Source: DATKKK01 sp964354625 (GTDB lineage: Archaea; Thermoproteota; Bathyarchaeia; Bathyarchaeales; Bathycorpusculaceae). From it: DNA of 28,891 bases. The stretch is taken from NCBI GenBank assembly GCA_964354625.1, contig CAYHAK010000016.1, forward strand, positions 1 to 28,891, written 5' to 3'. Positions 6,091 through 13,072 of the stretch are shown here, in pieces. The position numbers and the translations under genes were made by a program. Position 1 is the first letter of the stretch. Each line of letters opens with the position of its first letter. The notes under the pieces were generated by a model that ran no database searches, was not told the origin of the DNA, and was given only the letters and a program-made list of their open reading frames with translations.

Positions 6091-6121
6091 TTTAATTAGG
6101 AAGGTCTGGCTCTTCTAGCAA
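6091..6121 (+). promoter_or_regulatory. purE promoter with shared CTTCTAGCAA element
   Basis: TTTAATTAGG at 6091-6100 is TATA-like. CTTCTAGCAA at 6112-6121 lies where transcription should start or just before. The same ten bases occur at 7741-7750 at nearly the same distance from a TATA-like box before the PurP genes. This suggests a common operator or initiator for both purine operons. Confidence 0.45.
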
Positions 6122-6143
6122 AGTGAGTGCTGGGGTGAATTGA

Positions 6144-6620
6144 GTGGGCAAAGTGGTTATATTGATGGGTTCGGAGCAGGATTTGGATTTCTGTAAAGAG
6201 ATCGCGAAGCATGTGAAGGGTTTTCGGTTGAGCTACGAGTTTCGCGTGGCTTCGGCGCACAAGACCCCTGAGAAGGTGCTTGAGGTGTTGCGTGATAACG
6301 AGAAGGAAGACGTTGTCTACGTGACGGTGGCTGGGAGGTCAAATGCGCTCAGCGGCTTCGTAGACGCTAACACTTCGAAGCCTGTCGTTGCTTGTCCGCC
6401 CTACTCGGAGAAGTTTGGAGGCGCAGACATCTTCTCTTCGCTCAGGTTGCCCAGCGGAATAGGCTCAGTGGTTGTGACTGAACCCGAGGCGGCGGCAATT
6501 GCGGCAGCGAAGATCTTCGCTCTCAGCGACAGCGAACTGGCAAAACGCTTCAGATCGTATCAGCAGGCGAAGCAGAAGGAGATTGAGAAGGCTGACGTTT
6601 CGGTTAGGAAGCTGAAGTAG
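6144..6620 (+). CDS. purE: PurE, class II-type AIR carboxylase
   Basis: 158 residues, cytoplasmic, a purine-biosynthesis enzyme that forms CAIR. The GTG start at 6144 follows GGGGTGA (6132-6138) at a good distance. The substrate-binding loop MGSEQDLDFCKE (8-19), the segment RVASAHKTPEKV, and AGRSNALSGFVDANTSKPV are visible. The AHK (not AHR) and AGRSNALSG signatures fit class II enzymes, which carboxylate AIR directly with CO2 rather than rearranging N5-CAIR. No purK is present in the window, in agreement. purC follows after 10 nt, so the product passes to the next enzyme of the pathway encoded in the same operon. Confidence 0.93.
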   Translation: MGKVVILMGSEQDLDFCKEIAKHVKGFRLSYEFRVASAHKTPEKVLEVLRDNEKEDVVYVTVAGRSNALSGFVDANTSKPVVACPPYSEKFGGADIFSSLRLPSGIGSVVVTEPEAAAIAAAKIFALSDSELAKRFRSYQQAKQKEIEKADVSVRKLK

Positions 6621-6630
6621 GGCAGAGCTT

Positions 6631-7671
6631 ATGGGCAGCGTGAAGGACCTAGAGGTCGTGAGGAAGCCCACTGAGACCAAGATGGGTGTCGGAAGATTCG
6701 TTTTCTCGGATCGTTATTCGGTTTTTGATTGGGGCGAGATGCCTGACCTGATTGAGGGCAAGGGTGAAGCGCTGTGCATGATGGGCGCATACTGCTTTGA
6801 AAGACTCGAGGAAAAAGGCATACAGACACACTGCCGAGGGCTTGTTAATGAAGACGGCAAGGTCGTGCGGTTCGATGACCTCAAGGCACCATCCAACGTC
6901 ATGGAAGTCAACCTCGTCAACGTACACAGGCCTAAGGCGGTCATGCGCGAAGGCATGCTCAAGTACAATTACGGCATGTACACACCCAAGTCAAGGAATT
7001 GCCTGATTCCACTGGAGATCATCTACCGAAACGGGTTACCCGAGGGCTCGTCAGTTTTCAAGCGCCTCAAACAAGGCTCAGTAACCTGCCAGGATCTGGG
7101 CCTCAACCACTATCCGCACGCGGGAGAGAAACTCGAGAAGCCTATGTTCGATGTGAGCACGAAGCTTGAGGAAGGCGATAGATACGTCACGTGGGAGGAG
7201 GCAAAAGGCCTAGCGGGACTCACGTATGGCGAAGTTGTGAAGATTCAGGATTTGCTCTTGAAGGTTGACAGGCTGATTTCGGAGCTGGCCTCACACGCGG
7301 GTCTGGTGAACGAGGACGGCAAGATAGAGCTGGCCTTCGACCCCGAAAGGGAGCTCATGGTCGTTGATGTGGTAGGCACGCTGGACGAATGCAGATTCAC
7401 CTACGATGGCCTGCACGTAAGCAAGGAAATAGCCAGGCAATACTATAGGAAAACAGGATGGTTCAAGGAAGTCGAAGAGGCAAAGAGGAAGGCAAAGGAA
7501 CAAGACGTGGAAGACTGGAAAAGACTAGTCAAGAAGGCACCGCCAAAGCTAAACCAGAAACTGAAAGCCGCAATCAGTCAGATGTACATGGCCACGGCCA
7601 ACGAGATCAGCGGGAAGAAAATGTTTGACACGCCAAGCCTTTCACGAATAATCAACAGCATCAAAGTATGA
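6631..7671 (+). CDS. purC: SAICAR synthetase
   Basis: 346 residues. Ligates CAIR with aspartate using ATP to give SAICAR, the step after PurE. The N-terminal part has GVGRFVFSDRYSVFDWGEMPD (strand, nucleotide loop and the conserved S-D-R-x-S-V-F-D). Further in are VNVHRPKAV and PLEIIYRNGLPEGSS (the P-x-E-x-I-x-R-N motif), and ELMVVDVVGTLDECRFTYDG matches the conserved acidic segment near the active site. It is longer than the usual bacterial PurC of about 240 residues, in line with the long form found in some archaea. It lies 10 nt after purE; the start ATG lacks a strong ribosome-binding site, so coupling to purE is likely. Confidence 0.92.
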   Translation: MGSVKDLEVVRKPTETKMGVGRFVFSDRYSVFDWGEMPDLIEGKGEALCMMGAYCFERLEEKGIQTHCRGLVNEDGKVVRFDDLKAPSNVMEVNLVNVHRPKAVMREGMLKYNYGMYTPKSRNCLIPLEIIYRNGLPEGSSVFKRLKQGSVTCQDLGLNHYPHAGEKLEKPMFDVSTKLEEGDRYVTWEEAKGLAGLTYGEVVKIQDLLLKVDRLISELASHAGLVNEDGKIELAFDPERELMVVDVVGTLDECRFTYDGLHVSKEIARQYYRKTGWFKEVEEAKRKAKEQDVEDWKRLVKKAPPKLNQKLKAAISQMYMATANEISGKKMFDTPSLSRIINSIKV

Positions 7672-7721
7672 GCCGCCAAGGCATGCGCGGGTTCTTGCGT
7701 GGCTTGTTGACTGTTGAAAGA

Positions 7722-7750
7722 TCTTATTAGCATCTTGAGCCTTCTAGCAA
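7722..7750 (+). promoter_or_regulatory. Promoter of the PurP pair with shared CTTCTAGCAA element
   Basis: TCTTATTAGC at 7722-7731 is TATA-like; CTTCTAGCAA follows at 7741-7750, identical to the element before purE. The spacing from box to element is 19-21 nt in both. The coding start lies 20-25 nt further on. Confidence 0.45.
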
Positions 7751-7772
7751 TTGAAATCGTTGCGTGCTTGGT

Positions 7773-8861
7773 ATGGATATTGGACGACTAGTTTCTGGAT
7801 ACAGCCGTGGCAGCATTAGGGTTGGTGTCTTGGGTTCTCATTCTGCTTTGGAGGTTGCAAGTGGCGCAAAGCTGGAAGACCTTGAGACTGTTGTCGTCTG
7901 CCAGCGGGGCAGGGAGAAAACCTATGCGAAGTACTATCGCAACCTGTTTGACTACGTTCTGCTCGTCGACAAATTCGCTGACATGGCGAAAGAGGAGAAT
8001 CAGCGGAAGCTTCGGGATTTGAACACGGTTTTTGTGCCTAACCGTTCCTTCTCCGTTTATGTTGGCTATGACGCTATTGAGCAGGAGTTCAACGTGCCAT
8101 TGCTGGGCAACAGGCACATTCTCAGAAGCGAAGAACGCAACGCGCCGAGAAACCAGTATTATCTTCTTCAGAAGGCAGGCATACCAACGCCAAAGGTCTT
8201 CAAGTCGCCGGATGAGATAGATCGCCTCGCAATAGTCAAGGTTCCGGAAAAAGAGAGAGCAATAGAGCGCGCTTTCTTCTACGCGAGTTCACCGCGGGAG
8301 TTCAAGAAGAAGGCTGAAGAGCGCATGCGCAAGGGCATAGTCACTCGTAAGGCGCTTGAAAAAGCGGTGATAGAGGAGTACGTGCTGGGTGCGAAGTTCA
8401 ACGCGAACTACTTCTGGTCTCCGCTTACTGATGAGGTTGATTTGTTGGGTTTTGACAGGCGGATTCAGACTGACTTGGATGGCGTGCTGGATTTGCCTGC
8501 AGGCGAGCAGCTTGAGCTCAACGTGGCCACGCAAAACGTTGAAATCGGCCACATGGGCGTGACGATGCGGGAAAGCCAGATCGAGAAAGTCTTCGAAGCA
8601 GGTGAGCGTTTCGTCAGTGCCTGCAGACGCGAGTATCCGCCTGGAATGATCGGCCTGTTCGGACTGCAGGGCGCTGTGGCTAAAAATCTCGAGTTCTACG
8701 TGTTCGATGTGAGCCCTCGTTCGCCAGGGTGTCCGTGTGTTGAACCTACTTCGCCTTACATGAAGTACAAGTATGGCATGGAGGTCGGGCCAGGCAGACG
8801 TGTGGCCATGGAAATCAAGCGCGCCATCAAAGAAAACCGCTTGGGAGACATCGTCACATGA
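7773..8861 (+). CDS. PurP-family protein lacking the glycine-rich ATP loop
   Basis: About 362 residues from the ATG at 7773 (a GTG at 7764 is possible). It follows the PurP fold throughout: IRVGVLGSHSALEVASGAK at the start, RKLRDLNTVFVPNRSFSVYVG, PLLGNR, and LGFDRRIQTDLDGVLDLPAG in the middle. Canonical PurP has a glycine-rich GAKGGKGYF loop for ATP; here the aligned stretch is PEKERAIERAFFY. The metal-binding F-E-I-S-A-R near the C-terminus is F-D-V-S-P-R, followed by a Cys pair (GCPC). The gene overlaps the next, canonical PurP by ATGA. It could be an inactive partner subunit, or act on a different substrate. Known biology: several archaea carry two PurP paralogs. Confidence 0.82.
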   Translation: MDIGRLVSGYSRGSIRVGVLGSHSALEVASGAKLEDLETVVVCQRGREKTYAKYYRNLFDYVLLVDKFADMAKEENQRKLRDLNTVFVPNRSFSVYVGYDAIEQEFNVPLLGNRHILRSEERNAPRNQYYLLQKAGIPTPKVFKSPDEIDRLAIVKVPEKERAIERAFFYASSPREFKKKAEERMRKGIVTRKALEKAVIEEYVLGAKFNANYFWSPLTDEVDLLGFDRRIQTDLDGVLDLPAGEQLELNVATQNVEIGHMGVTMRESQIEKVFEAGERFVSACRREYPPGMIGLFGLQGAVAKNLEFYVFDVSPRSPGCPCVEPTSPYMKYKYGMEVGPGRRVAMEIKRAIKENRLGDIVT

Positions 8862-9943
8862 TCACGCCGCAGCAAATAGCGAAAATCCTGAGCGAGTACG
8901 ATTGTGATAAGCTTGCGATTGGCACGTTGGGCTCGCATTCAGCGCTGAACATTTTCAAAGGCGCTAAGGAGCTTGGTTTTCGCACAGTGTGCGTGTGCAA
9001 GAAGGCTGACGAGATACTGTACAGGAAGTTTCCGCTTACAGACGAGATCATTTTCGTGAAGGATTTCACTGAACTGCTTGATGCCAAGCTTCAGGAGAAA
9101 CTCCGCAAGCTTAACACAGTGCTTATTCCGCACGGCTCGTTCACGGCCTATTTGAGCACGGAGCAGCTTACGGACAGCCTTCGCGTGCCCATGTTCGGGA
9201 ACCGTATGCTTCTGCATTGGGAAGCTGGTCGCGAGAGGCAGAGGCAGTGGTTAGAGAAGGCGGGGCTGAGACTGCCCAAGACCTTCGAAAGTCCTGAACA
9301 GATCAAAGGCCTCGTCATCGCTAAGCTGCCGGGCGCGAAAGGAGGCAAAGGCTACTTCCTCGCCAAGTCGGCGAAAGAGTTCCATGACAAAGCCGGGGAA
9401 ATGGTGAAACGCGGGCTGCTCAAACGGGCAGACGTAGCTAGTATCCACCTGCAGCAGTACATACTCGGCGTCAACGTTTATCCCCACTACTTTAGCTCGA
9501 TGATCAAGAACGATGTGGAGTTTTTGGGCGTGGACAGGCGGTACGAGTCTGCGGTGGACGCTATAGGCCGAATTCCTGCAGGCGACCAGCTGGAAATCGG
9601 CGTAAGCCCAACCTACACAATAATAGGCAACATGCCGCTGACGCTGCGCGAGTCGCTGCTGCCTGAGCTTATCAGAATGGGAGACGGCGTACACAAAACC
9701 GCCAAAGCGCTTGCTCCTCCAGGCATCATTGGACCATTCTGTCTTGAAACCATAATCACGGACAATCAGGAGATTTATGCCTTCGAGATCTCCGCGCGCA
9801 TCGTGGCAGGCACGAACGTGGGCATCGGAACGTCGCCGTATGCGTATTTGAGGTATGGTGAGAACATGTATATTGGCAAGCGCATTGCGCTTGAAATCAA
9901 AGAGGCGTTGGAGCAGGACAGACTGGAAGAGGTCTTCGTCTAG
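8858..9943 (+). CDS. purP: FAICAR synthetase (formate-dependent AICAR ligase)
   Basis: 361 residues. Archaeal enzyme of the ATP-grasp type that makes FAICAR from AICAR, formate and ATP, replacing the folate-dependent step of PurH. Visible features: KLAIGTLGSHSALNIFKGAK (18-37, substrate loop), VLIPHGSFTAYLS, FGNR, the ATP loop KLPGAKGGKGYFLAKS, GVDRRYESAVDAIGRIPAGD, and the metal site FEISARIVAGTNVGIGTSPY. It is co-translated with the preceding paralog (4-nt overlap). Together with purE and purC just upstream this forms a block for the late purine steps. FAICAR cyclisation must be encoded elsewhere. Confidence 0.93.
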   Translation: MITPQQIAKILSEYDCDKLAIGTLGSHSALNIFKGAKELGFRTVCVCKKADEILYRKFPLTDEIIFVKDFTELLDAKLQEKLRKLNTVLIPHGSFTAYLSTEQLTDSLRVPMFGNRMLLHWEAGRERQRQWLEKAGLRLPKTFESPEQIKGLVIAKLPGAKGGKGYFLAKSAKEFHDKAGEMVKRGLLKRADVASIHLQQYILGVNVYPHYFSSMIKNDVEFLGVDRRYESAVDAIGRIPAGDQLEIGVSPTYTIIGNMPLTLRESLLPELIRMGDGVHKTAKALAPPGIIGPFCLETIITDNQEIYAFEISARIVAGTNVGIGTSPYAYLRYGENMYIGKRIALEIKEALEQDRLEEVFV

Positions 9944-10002
9944 GCTCTCTGTCTTAGGGTTTTTGTTCTAGAATTGTGTTCTATCATGTTTTTACATACG
10001 GG

Positions 10003-10012
10003 ATTATAAGAA
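10003..10012 (+). promoter_or_regulatory. TATA-like box before the small gene at 10047
   Basis: GGATTATAAG fits an archaeal TATA box; transcription would begin near 10035, about 12 nt before the ATG at 10047. Confidence 0.4.
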
Positions 10013-10046
10013 AAGCTGCGGCTTGTTTTCCGTGGGAGAAGGGAGC

Positions 10047-10229
10047 ATGTCTGAGGCTTACGGCTGGATATTCGTAGACTTCATCCCGCTGCTTTATGAT
10101 AAGAAGCGTCTTGCAAGGCAGTTTCAAATCGAAACTTGGCTGAATCTGGCCGAAACCGTCAAGGAACTGGGCCTCGAGAAAGTAGAGCAGGACAAGCCTC
10201 AGACTCAGCCTGTAGGCTACATTGTCTAG
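10047..10229 (+). CDS. Small conserved-looking protein of unknown function
   Basis: 60 residues from the ATG at 10047, preceded by the purine-rich GGGAGAAGGGAG; an in-frame TTG lies at 10023. The sequence begins MSEAYGWIFVDFIPLLYDKK, continues with a helix (RLARQFQIETWLNLAETVKE) and ends in a Gln/Pro-rich tail. It has no signal peptide or zinc motif. Its stop and that of the convergent kinase gene share the four bases CTAG. I do not recognise the family; reading quality and the promoter make it likely real. Confidence 0.55.
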   Translation: MSEAYGWIFVDFIPLLYDKKRLARQFQIETWLNLAETVKELGLEKVEQDKPQTQPVGYIV

Positions 10230-10984
10230 AGATCACAAGCCAACAGCACGTTCTGGAAATTAGCACGAGATCTGTCATGTTTGTAACGCCTCAACGCTTC
10301 GAGAATCGCCTTTTTATCTGCTTCGCCCGTGAGTTCGGCTACTTGCGTGCCGACTTCGGTGTTAAGGAACAGGTATTGGCAGATTGATGTGATGTTGGAG
10401 GGTCTGCGGTTGACGCTGGCTGTCTCGAAATCCACGATGAAAGGCTTGCCCCTTTTGTCGACAATGACGTGTTTGGGCGCGTGGCTCAACTCGCCGTGGT
10501 CCAGGCCGATCTCGTCCAAGCGGAAACACTGTTCCAGTATCTCGCGTATGACCTTCTTCGCTTTCGCCTCATCCGGCTTTTTCGCTAGCCAGTCTGGAAG
10601 CAGATTGCCGTCCACGAACTGCATGAGCATGAGATTTCTGCTTGCTGCCAGTAGCTTTGGTCCGACTTGCGCGGAGTTTGCCTTGTTGAGTAGCTGTGCC
10701 TCACGTTGCATCTTGGCTCGGTCAGCATCGACTCTTCGTATCTTCAGGGCGGCTTTTCGGCCTTTCACGCAGGCCAGTGCAACTATTCCCACGCAGCCTT
10801 TGCCCAGAACGGGCTTGCCGAAAACCAACTTTTCACCTGTGAACTTCAAGGCGGAAACATCTAGCTTCTGCAGCTCTCTTAGGCGGTTTCTCAACTCGAC
10901 CTTGCTTGTTCGCGGATAGCAGATTATCGATGCGTAGGGTTCCTCACGAAGTTGGCTGATCGCTATGAGACTCGCGCGTTTCAA
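10226..10984 (-). CDS. Archaeal predicted Ser/Thr protein kinase (COG2112-like)
   Basis: 252 residues. After an N-terminal helical segment of about 50 residues the kinase core shows a glycine loop (GKGCVGIV, 61-68), an ATP-binding Lys in AALKIRR (Lys81), a candidate Glu95, the catalytic-loop equivalent LDHGELSHAPKHVIVD (161-176) and the metal-binding D-F-E (IVDFETAS, Asp185). The DHGELS loop and DFE in place of HRD and DFG are the marks of this archaeal group related to RIO and Bud32 kinases. Substrates are not known. The gene diverges from the glycosylase gene with 100 nt between them and ends in a CTAG overlap with the small gene at 10047. Confidence 0.82.
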   Translation of the reverse strand: MKRASLIAISQLREEPYASIICYPRTSKVELRNRLRELQKLDVSALKFTGEKLVFGKPVLGKGCVGIVALACVKGRKAALKIRRVDADRAKMQREAQLLNKANSAQVGPKLLAASRNLMLMQFVDGNLLPDWLAKKPDEAKAKKVIREILEQCFRLDEIGLDHGELSHAPKHVIVDKRGKPFIVDFETASVNRRPSNITSICQYLFLNTEVGTQVAELTGEADKKAILEALRRYKHDRSRANFQNVLLACDL

Positions 10985-11084
10985 TGGTGGCTCCTCTTGG
11001 AGGCATCAAACTGTGACTCATGCTTAATAGGTGCTTTGATAAAAACTAGAACGGGTCAAGGCAACCACGGGAAGGCATGTTTTG

Positions 11085-11957
11085 ATGAAGATCCACCTAG
11101 AGCCTGCGTGTCCGCTGAATCTTGAGGCTACCCTTTGCTGCGGACAGGCTTTCAGGTGGGAGAAGCAGGGCGAATGGTGGTTCGGCGTTGCAGGGCAAGT
11201 CCCGCTCAAAATCAGCAAAGCCGGCGATGAGTTGCGGTTCAAAAACGCCAGCATACGTTTCGTGAGAAGCTACTTCGGCTTGGACGACAGTCTGCCCGAG
11301 ATATTCGAGCGGATTTCCAAGGACAGCCATGTCAAAGACGCGGTTCGCGAGTTTGCAGGGTTGCGGATTCTGAGGCAGGATCCGTGGGAATGCCTCGTAT
11401 CGTACATTTGCGCCACGTACAAGAGCATTCCAGCCATCAAGAACATGCTTCTCAGACTCTGCACAAAATTCGGCGACGAAGTCCTGTTTGAAGGGCGCAG
11501 TTTCCATGATTTCCCAACGCCGGAGAGGCTTGCACAGGCTGCTTTGAGCGAGCTTGCGGAATGCGGTCTTGGCTACCGAGCCAGATACGTGTCAGAGACC
11601 GCAAAGACCCTGCTTGAGACAGGTCTGGATTTTGAGGGTTTGCGCAGACTGCCATATGAAGAGGCAAGGAAGGCGTTGCTGCGCCTCTCAGGTGTAGGTC
11701 CAAAGGTGGCGGATTGTGTTCTGCTGTTTTCGCTGGGCAGGCTTGAAGCATTTCCCGTGGACGTCTGGATGCGCAGAGTGATTCTGAGGCATTATGCGAA
11801 GCATTTTCCACGCGAATTCGTCAGCAGGATGACCTGTGAGAAGTCGCTGAGCAAAGCGGAATATGAAAGGCTGAGCCTGTTCGGCAGAAACTACTTCGGG
11901 AGATACGCAGGCTACGCGCAGGAACACCTGTACCACTACGAGCGGGTGCATGGTTGA
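11085..11957 (+). CDS. ogg: 8-oxoguanine DNA glycosylase/AP lyase (OGG1 family)
   Basis: 290 residues from the ATG at 11085. Excises 8-oxoguanine from DNA and cleaves the strand by beta-elimination. The N-terminal domain has CCGQAFRWEKQGEWWFGV (18-35), the segment found in OGG1 where Gln-Ala-Phe-Arg-Trp is conserved. DPWECLVSYICATYKSI (99-115) replaces the usual SFICSSNNNI. The helix-hairpin-helix LSGVGPKVADCVLLFSLG (201-218) carries the catalytic Lys207, and PVDVWMRR has the catalytic Asp226. The Asn pair that contacts the estranged cytosine in human OGG1 is Tyr-Lys here, so base-pair discrimination may be altered. It stands alone, downstream of a TATA-like stretch around 11020-11040. Confidence 0.9.
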   Translation: MKIHLEPACPLNLEATLCCGQAFRWEKQGEWWFGVAGQVPLKISKAGDELRFKNASIRFVRSYFGLDDSLPEIFERISKDSHVKDAVREFAGLRILRQDPWECLVSYICATYKSIPAIKNMLLRLCTKFGDEVLFEGRSFHDFPTPERLAQAALSELAECGLGYRARYVSETAKTLLETGLDFEGLRRLPYEEARKALLRLSGVGPKVADCVLLFSLGRLEAFPVDVWMRRVILRHYAKHFPREFVSRMTCEKSLSKAEYERLSLFGRNYFGRYAGYAQEHLYHYERVHG

Positions 11958-12091
11958 CGCTGTAGGTGGACGTGGCCTTTCCATCGCTTGCTATGAGACA
12001 ACTAGCTGGGGAATCATTAAGGCTTTGACGTGCCTAGCACGGGGAGCCAAGAGTCTAGAATCCACAAGGCGATATTCCTCGTATTGAGACG

Positions 12092-12502
12092 GTGTTGGTT
12101 GTGGCGTTTCAGCACAGGTGGATAAAGAACGTTCTCGAAGGCTTAGACGCCGAAGCAGACGAGGAAACGCGTGTAAAGATACTGGAGAACTGCGGACGCA
12201 AATGCGCTCCCCGAAGCCTCGTCACGAAGGCACAGGTGCTCAAGAAACAATCGAAAACGACGGGCGAGTTTCTGGAGAAACTGAGCAAGGTATGGAAGCA
12301 TCTGAGGATTGAGGATGGCGGCGTATATGTAGAGTATGAGAGGTGCTATTGTCCTCTGGTGAGAGCGTACAAGGGTGAGTTGTCGAAGAGCTTCTGCAAC
12401 TGCAGCCGAGGCTGGATCAAGCAAATACTCGAAACAGCACTACAAAAACCTGTAGAAGTCAAGATAGAGCAGACTGTGAAACAGGGTGCGCGCGCGAAGT
12501 AG
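12092..12502 (+). CDS. Conserved cysteine-rich protein, possibly shortened at a GC run
   Basis: Up to 136 residues from GTG 12092 (a GTG at 12101 is possible). It has CGRKC (about 49-53), then a long helix, then YVEYERCYCPLV and LSKSFCNCSRGWIKQIL, followed by a strand (KPVEVKIEQTVKQG). The pattern of paired cysteines and C-x-C-S-x-G-W is familiar to me from archaeal and clostridial proteins of unknown function (of the DUF6144 kind; from memory). In those, a last strand with C-x-F-x-I normally follows. Here the gene ends within a (GC)n run (12488-12496) as GARAK and stop. In another frame shortly downstream the bases read DCRCLHSG, which might be the lost strand. Metal or cofactor binding by the cysteines is possible. 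Confidence 0.6.
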   Translation: MLVVAFQHRWIKNVLEGLDAEADEETRVKILENCGRKCAPRSLVTKAQVLKKQSKTTGEFLEKLSKVWKHLRIEDGGVYVEYERCYCPLVRAYKGELSKSFCNCSRGWIKQILETALQKPVEVKIEQTVKQGARAK

Positions 12503-12539
12503 CCAGCGCACAACAAGACTGCAGGTGTTTGCATTCTGG

Positions 12540-12965
12540 CTAGGCTGACCTTTTCCTGAGGGCTTCCTTGATGATTTCGATTTTGGCTCTTTCTTCCCAC
12601 GGGATTTGTTTGCGTATTTCGGTCTTTGTTCTTCTTTCTTCTTCCTGCTGGAAGGCGAAGATCTGTTCGTCCACGGCCTTGTTGGTTTCGAAAATCAAGG
12701 CTTCTATCCAGTTTAGTTTGGCTTCGAAGTCTTCGGGCGACGTTATGAGTCTTAGCTTGTTGCCGAGCACGTACAATTTCCTGTCCCACAAGTGCCTGCT
12801 TGACTTCCACTTCGCGTCGAAAATGTCCTGCCACATGTGGTCAGGCACGTAGTCCAAAGGCAAATCCACCACGAACGCGTCAGCGAAATACTCGTCCTTC
12901 CATATGTTGATGCTGCCCACGTCGAAAGGCTTCAGCAAGCTAACCTTTCTAGAAACAGCCTCCAT
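12540..12965 (-). CDS. Conserved hypothetical protein
   Basis: 141 residues. The first half is a mixed alpha/beta stretch rich in aromatics (SINIWKDEYFADAFVVDLPL and HMWQDIFDAKWKSSRHLWDR). The second half is a long helical region with charged residues (FAFQQEEERRTKTEIRKQIP) ending in a basic helix. No metal motif, signal peptide or membrane segment. A TATA-like AGAATATTTAAGG on the minus strand near 12998-13010 sits at a suitable distance from the ATG. Convergent with the gene at 12092, divergent from pepF. I do not recognise the family. Confidence 0.6.
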   Translation of the reverse strand: MEAVSRKVSLLKPFDVGSINIWKDEYFADAFVVDLPLDYVPDHMWQDIFDAKWKSSRHLWDRKLYVLGNKLRLITSPEDFEAKLNWIEALIFETNKAVDEQIFAFQQEEERRTKTEIRKQIPWEERAKIEIIKEALRKRSA

Positions 12966-13072
12966 AAACAGTCGAATACAACACTCTGTCTGTCTATCCT
13001 TAAATATTCTGCGTTCAAAGGCAGGTAGCCAACAAAACGTTTAATTCAAGTTCATACTGTCTAGAGAGCAGG

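Noticed and set aside
10329..10919. 196-codon plus-strand frame opposite the kinase gene
   Set aside because: Ser/Phe/Leu-rich antisense shadow; the minus-strand kinase motifs are decisive.
12346..12834. 162-codon minus-strand frame overlapping two genes
   Set aside because: It overlaps the hypothetical gene at 12540-12965 in another frame and the cysteine protein; composition is basic and repetitive with no family pattern.
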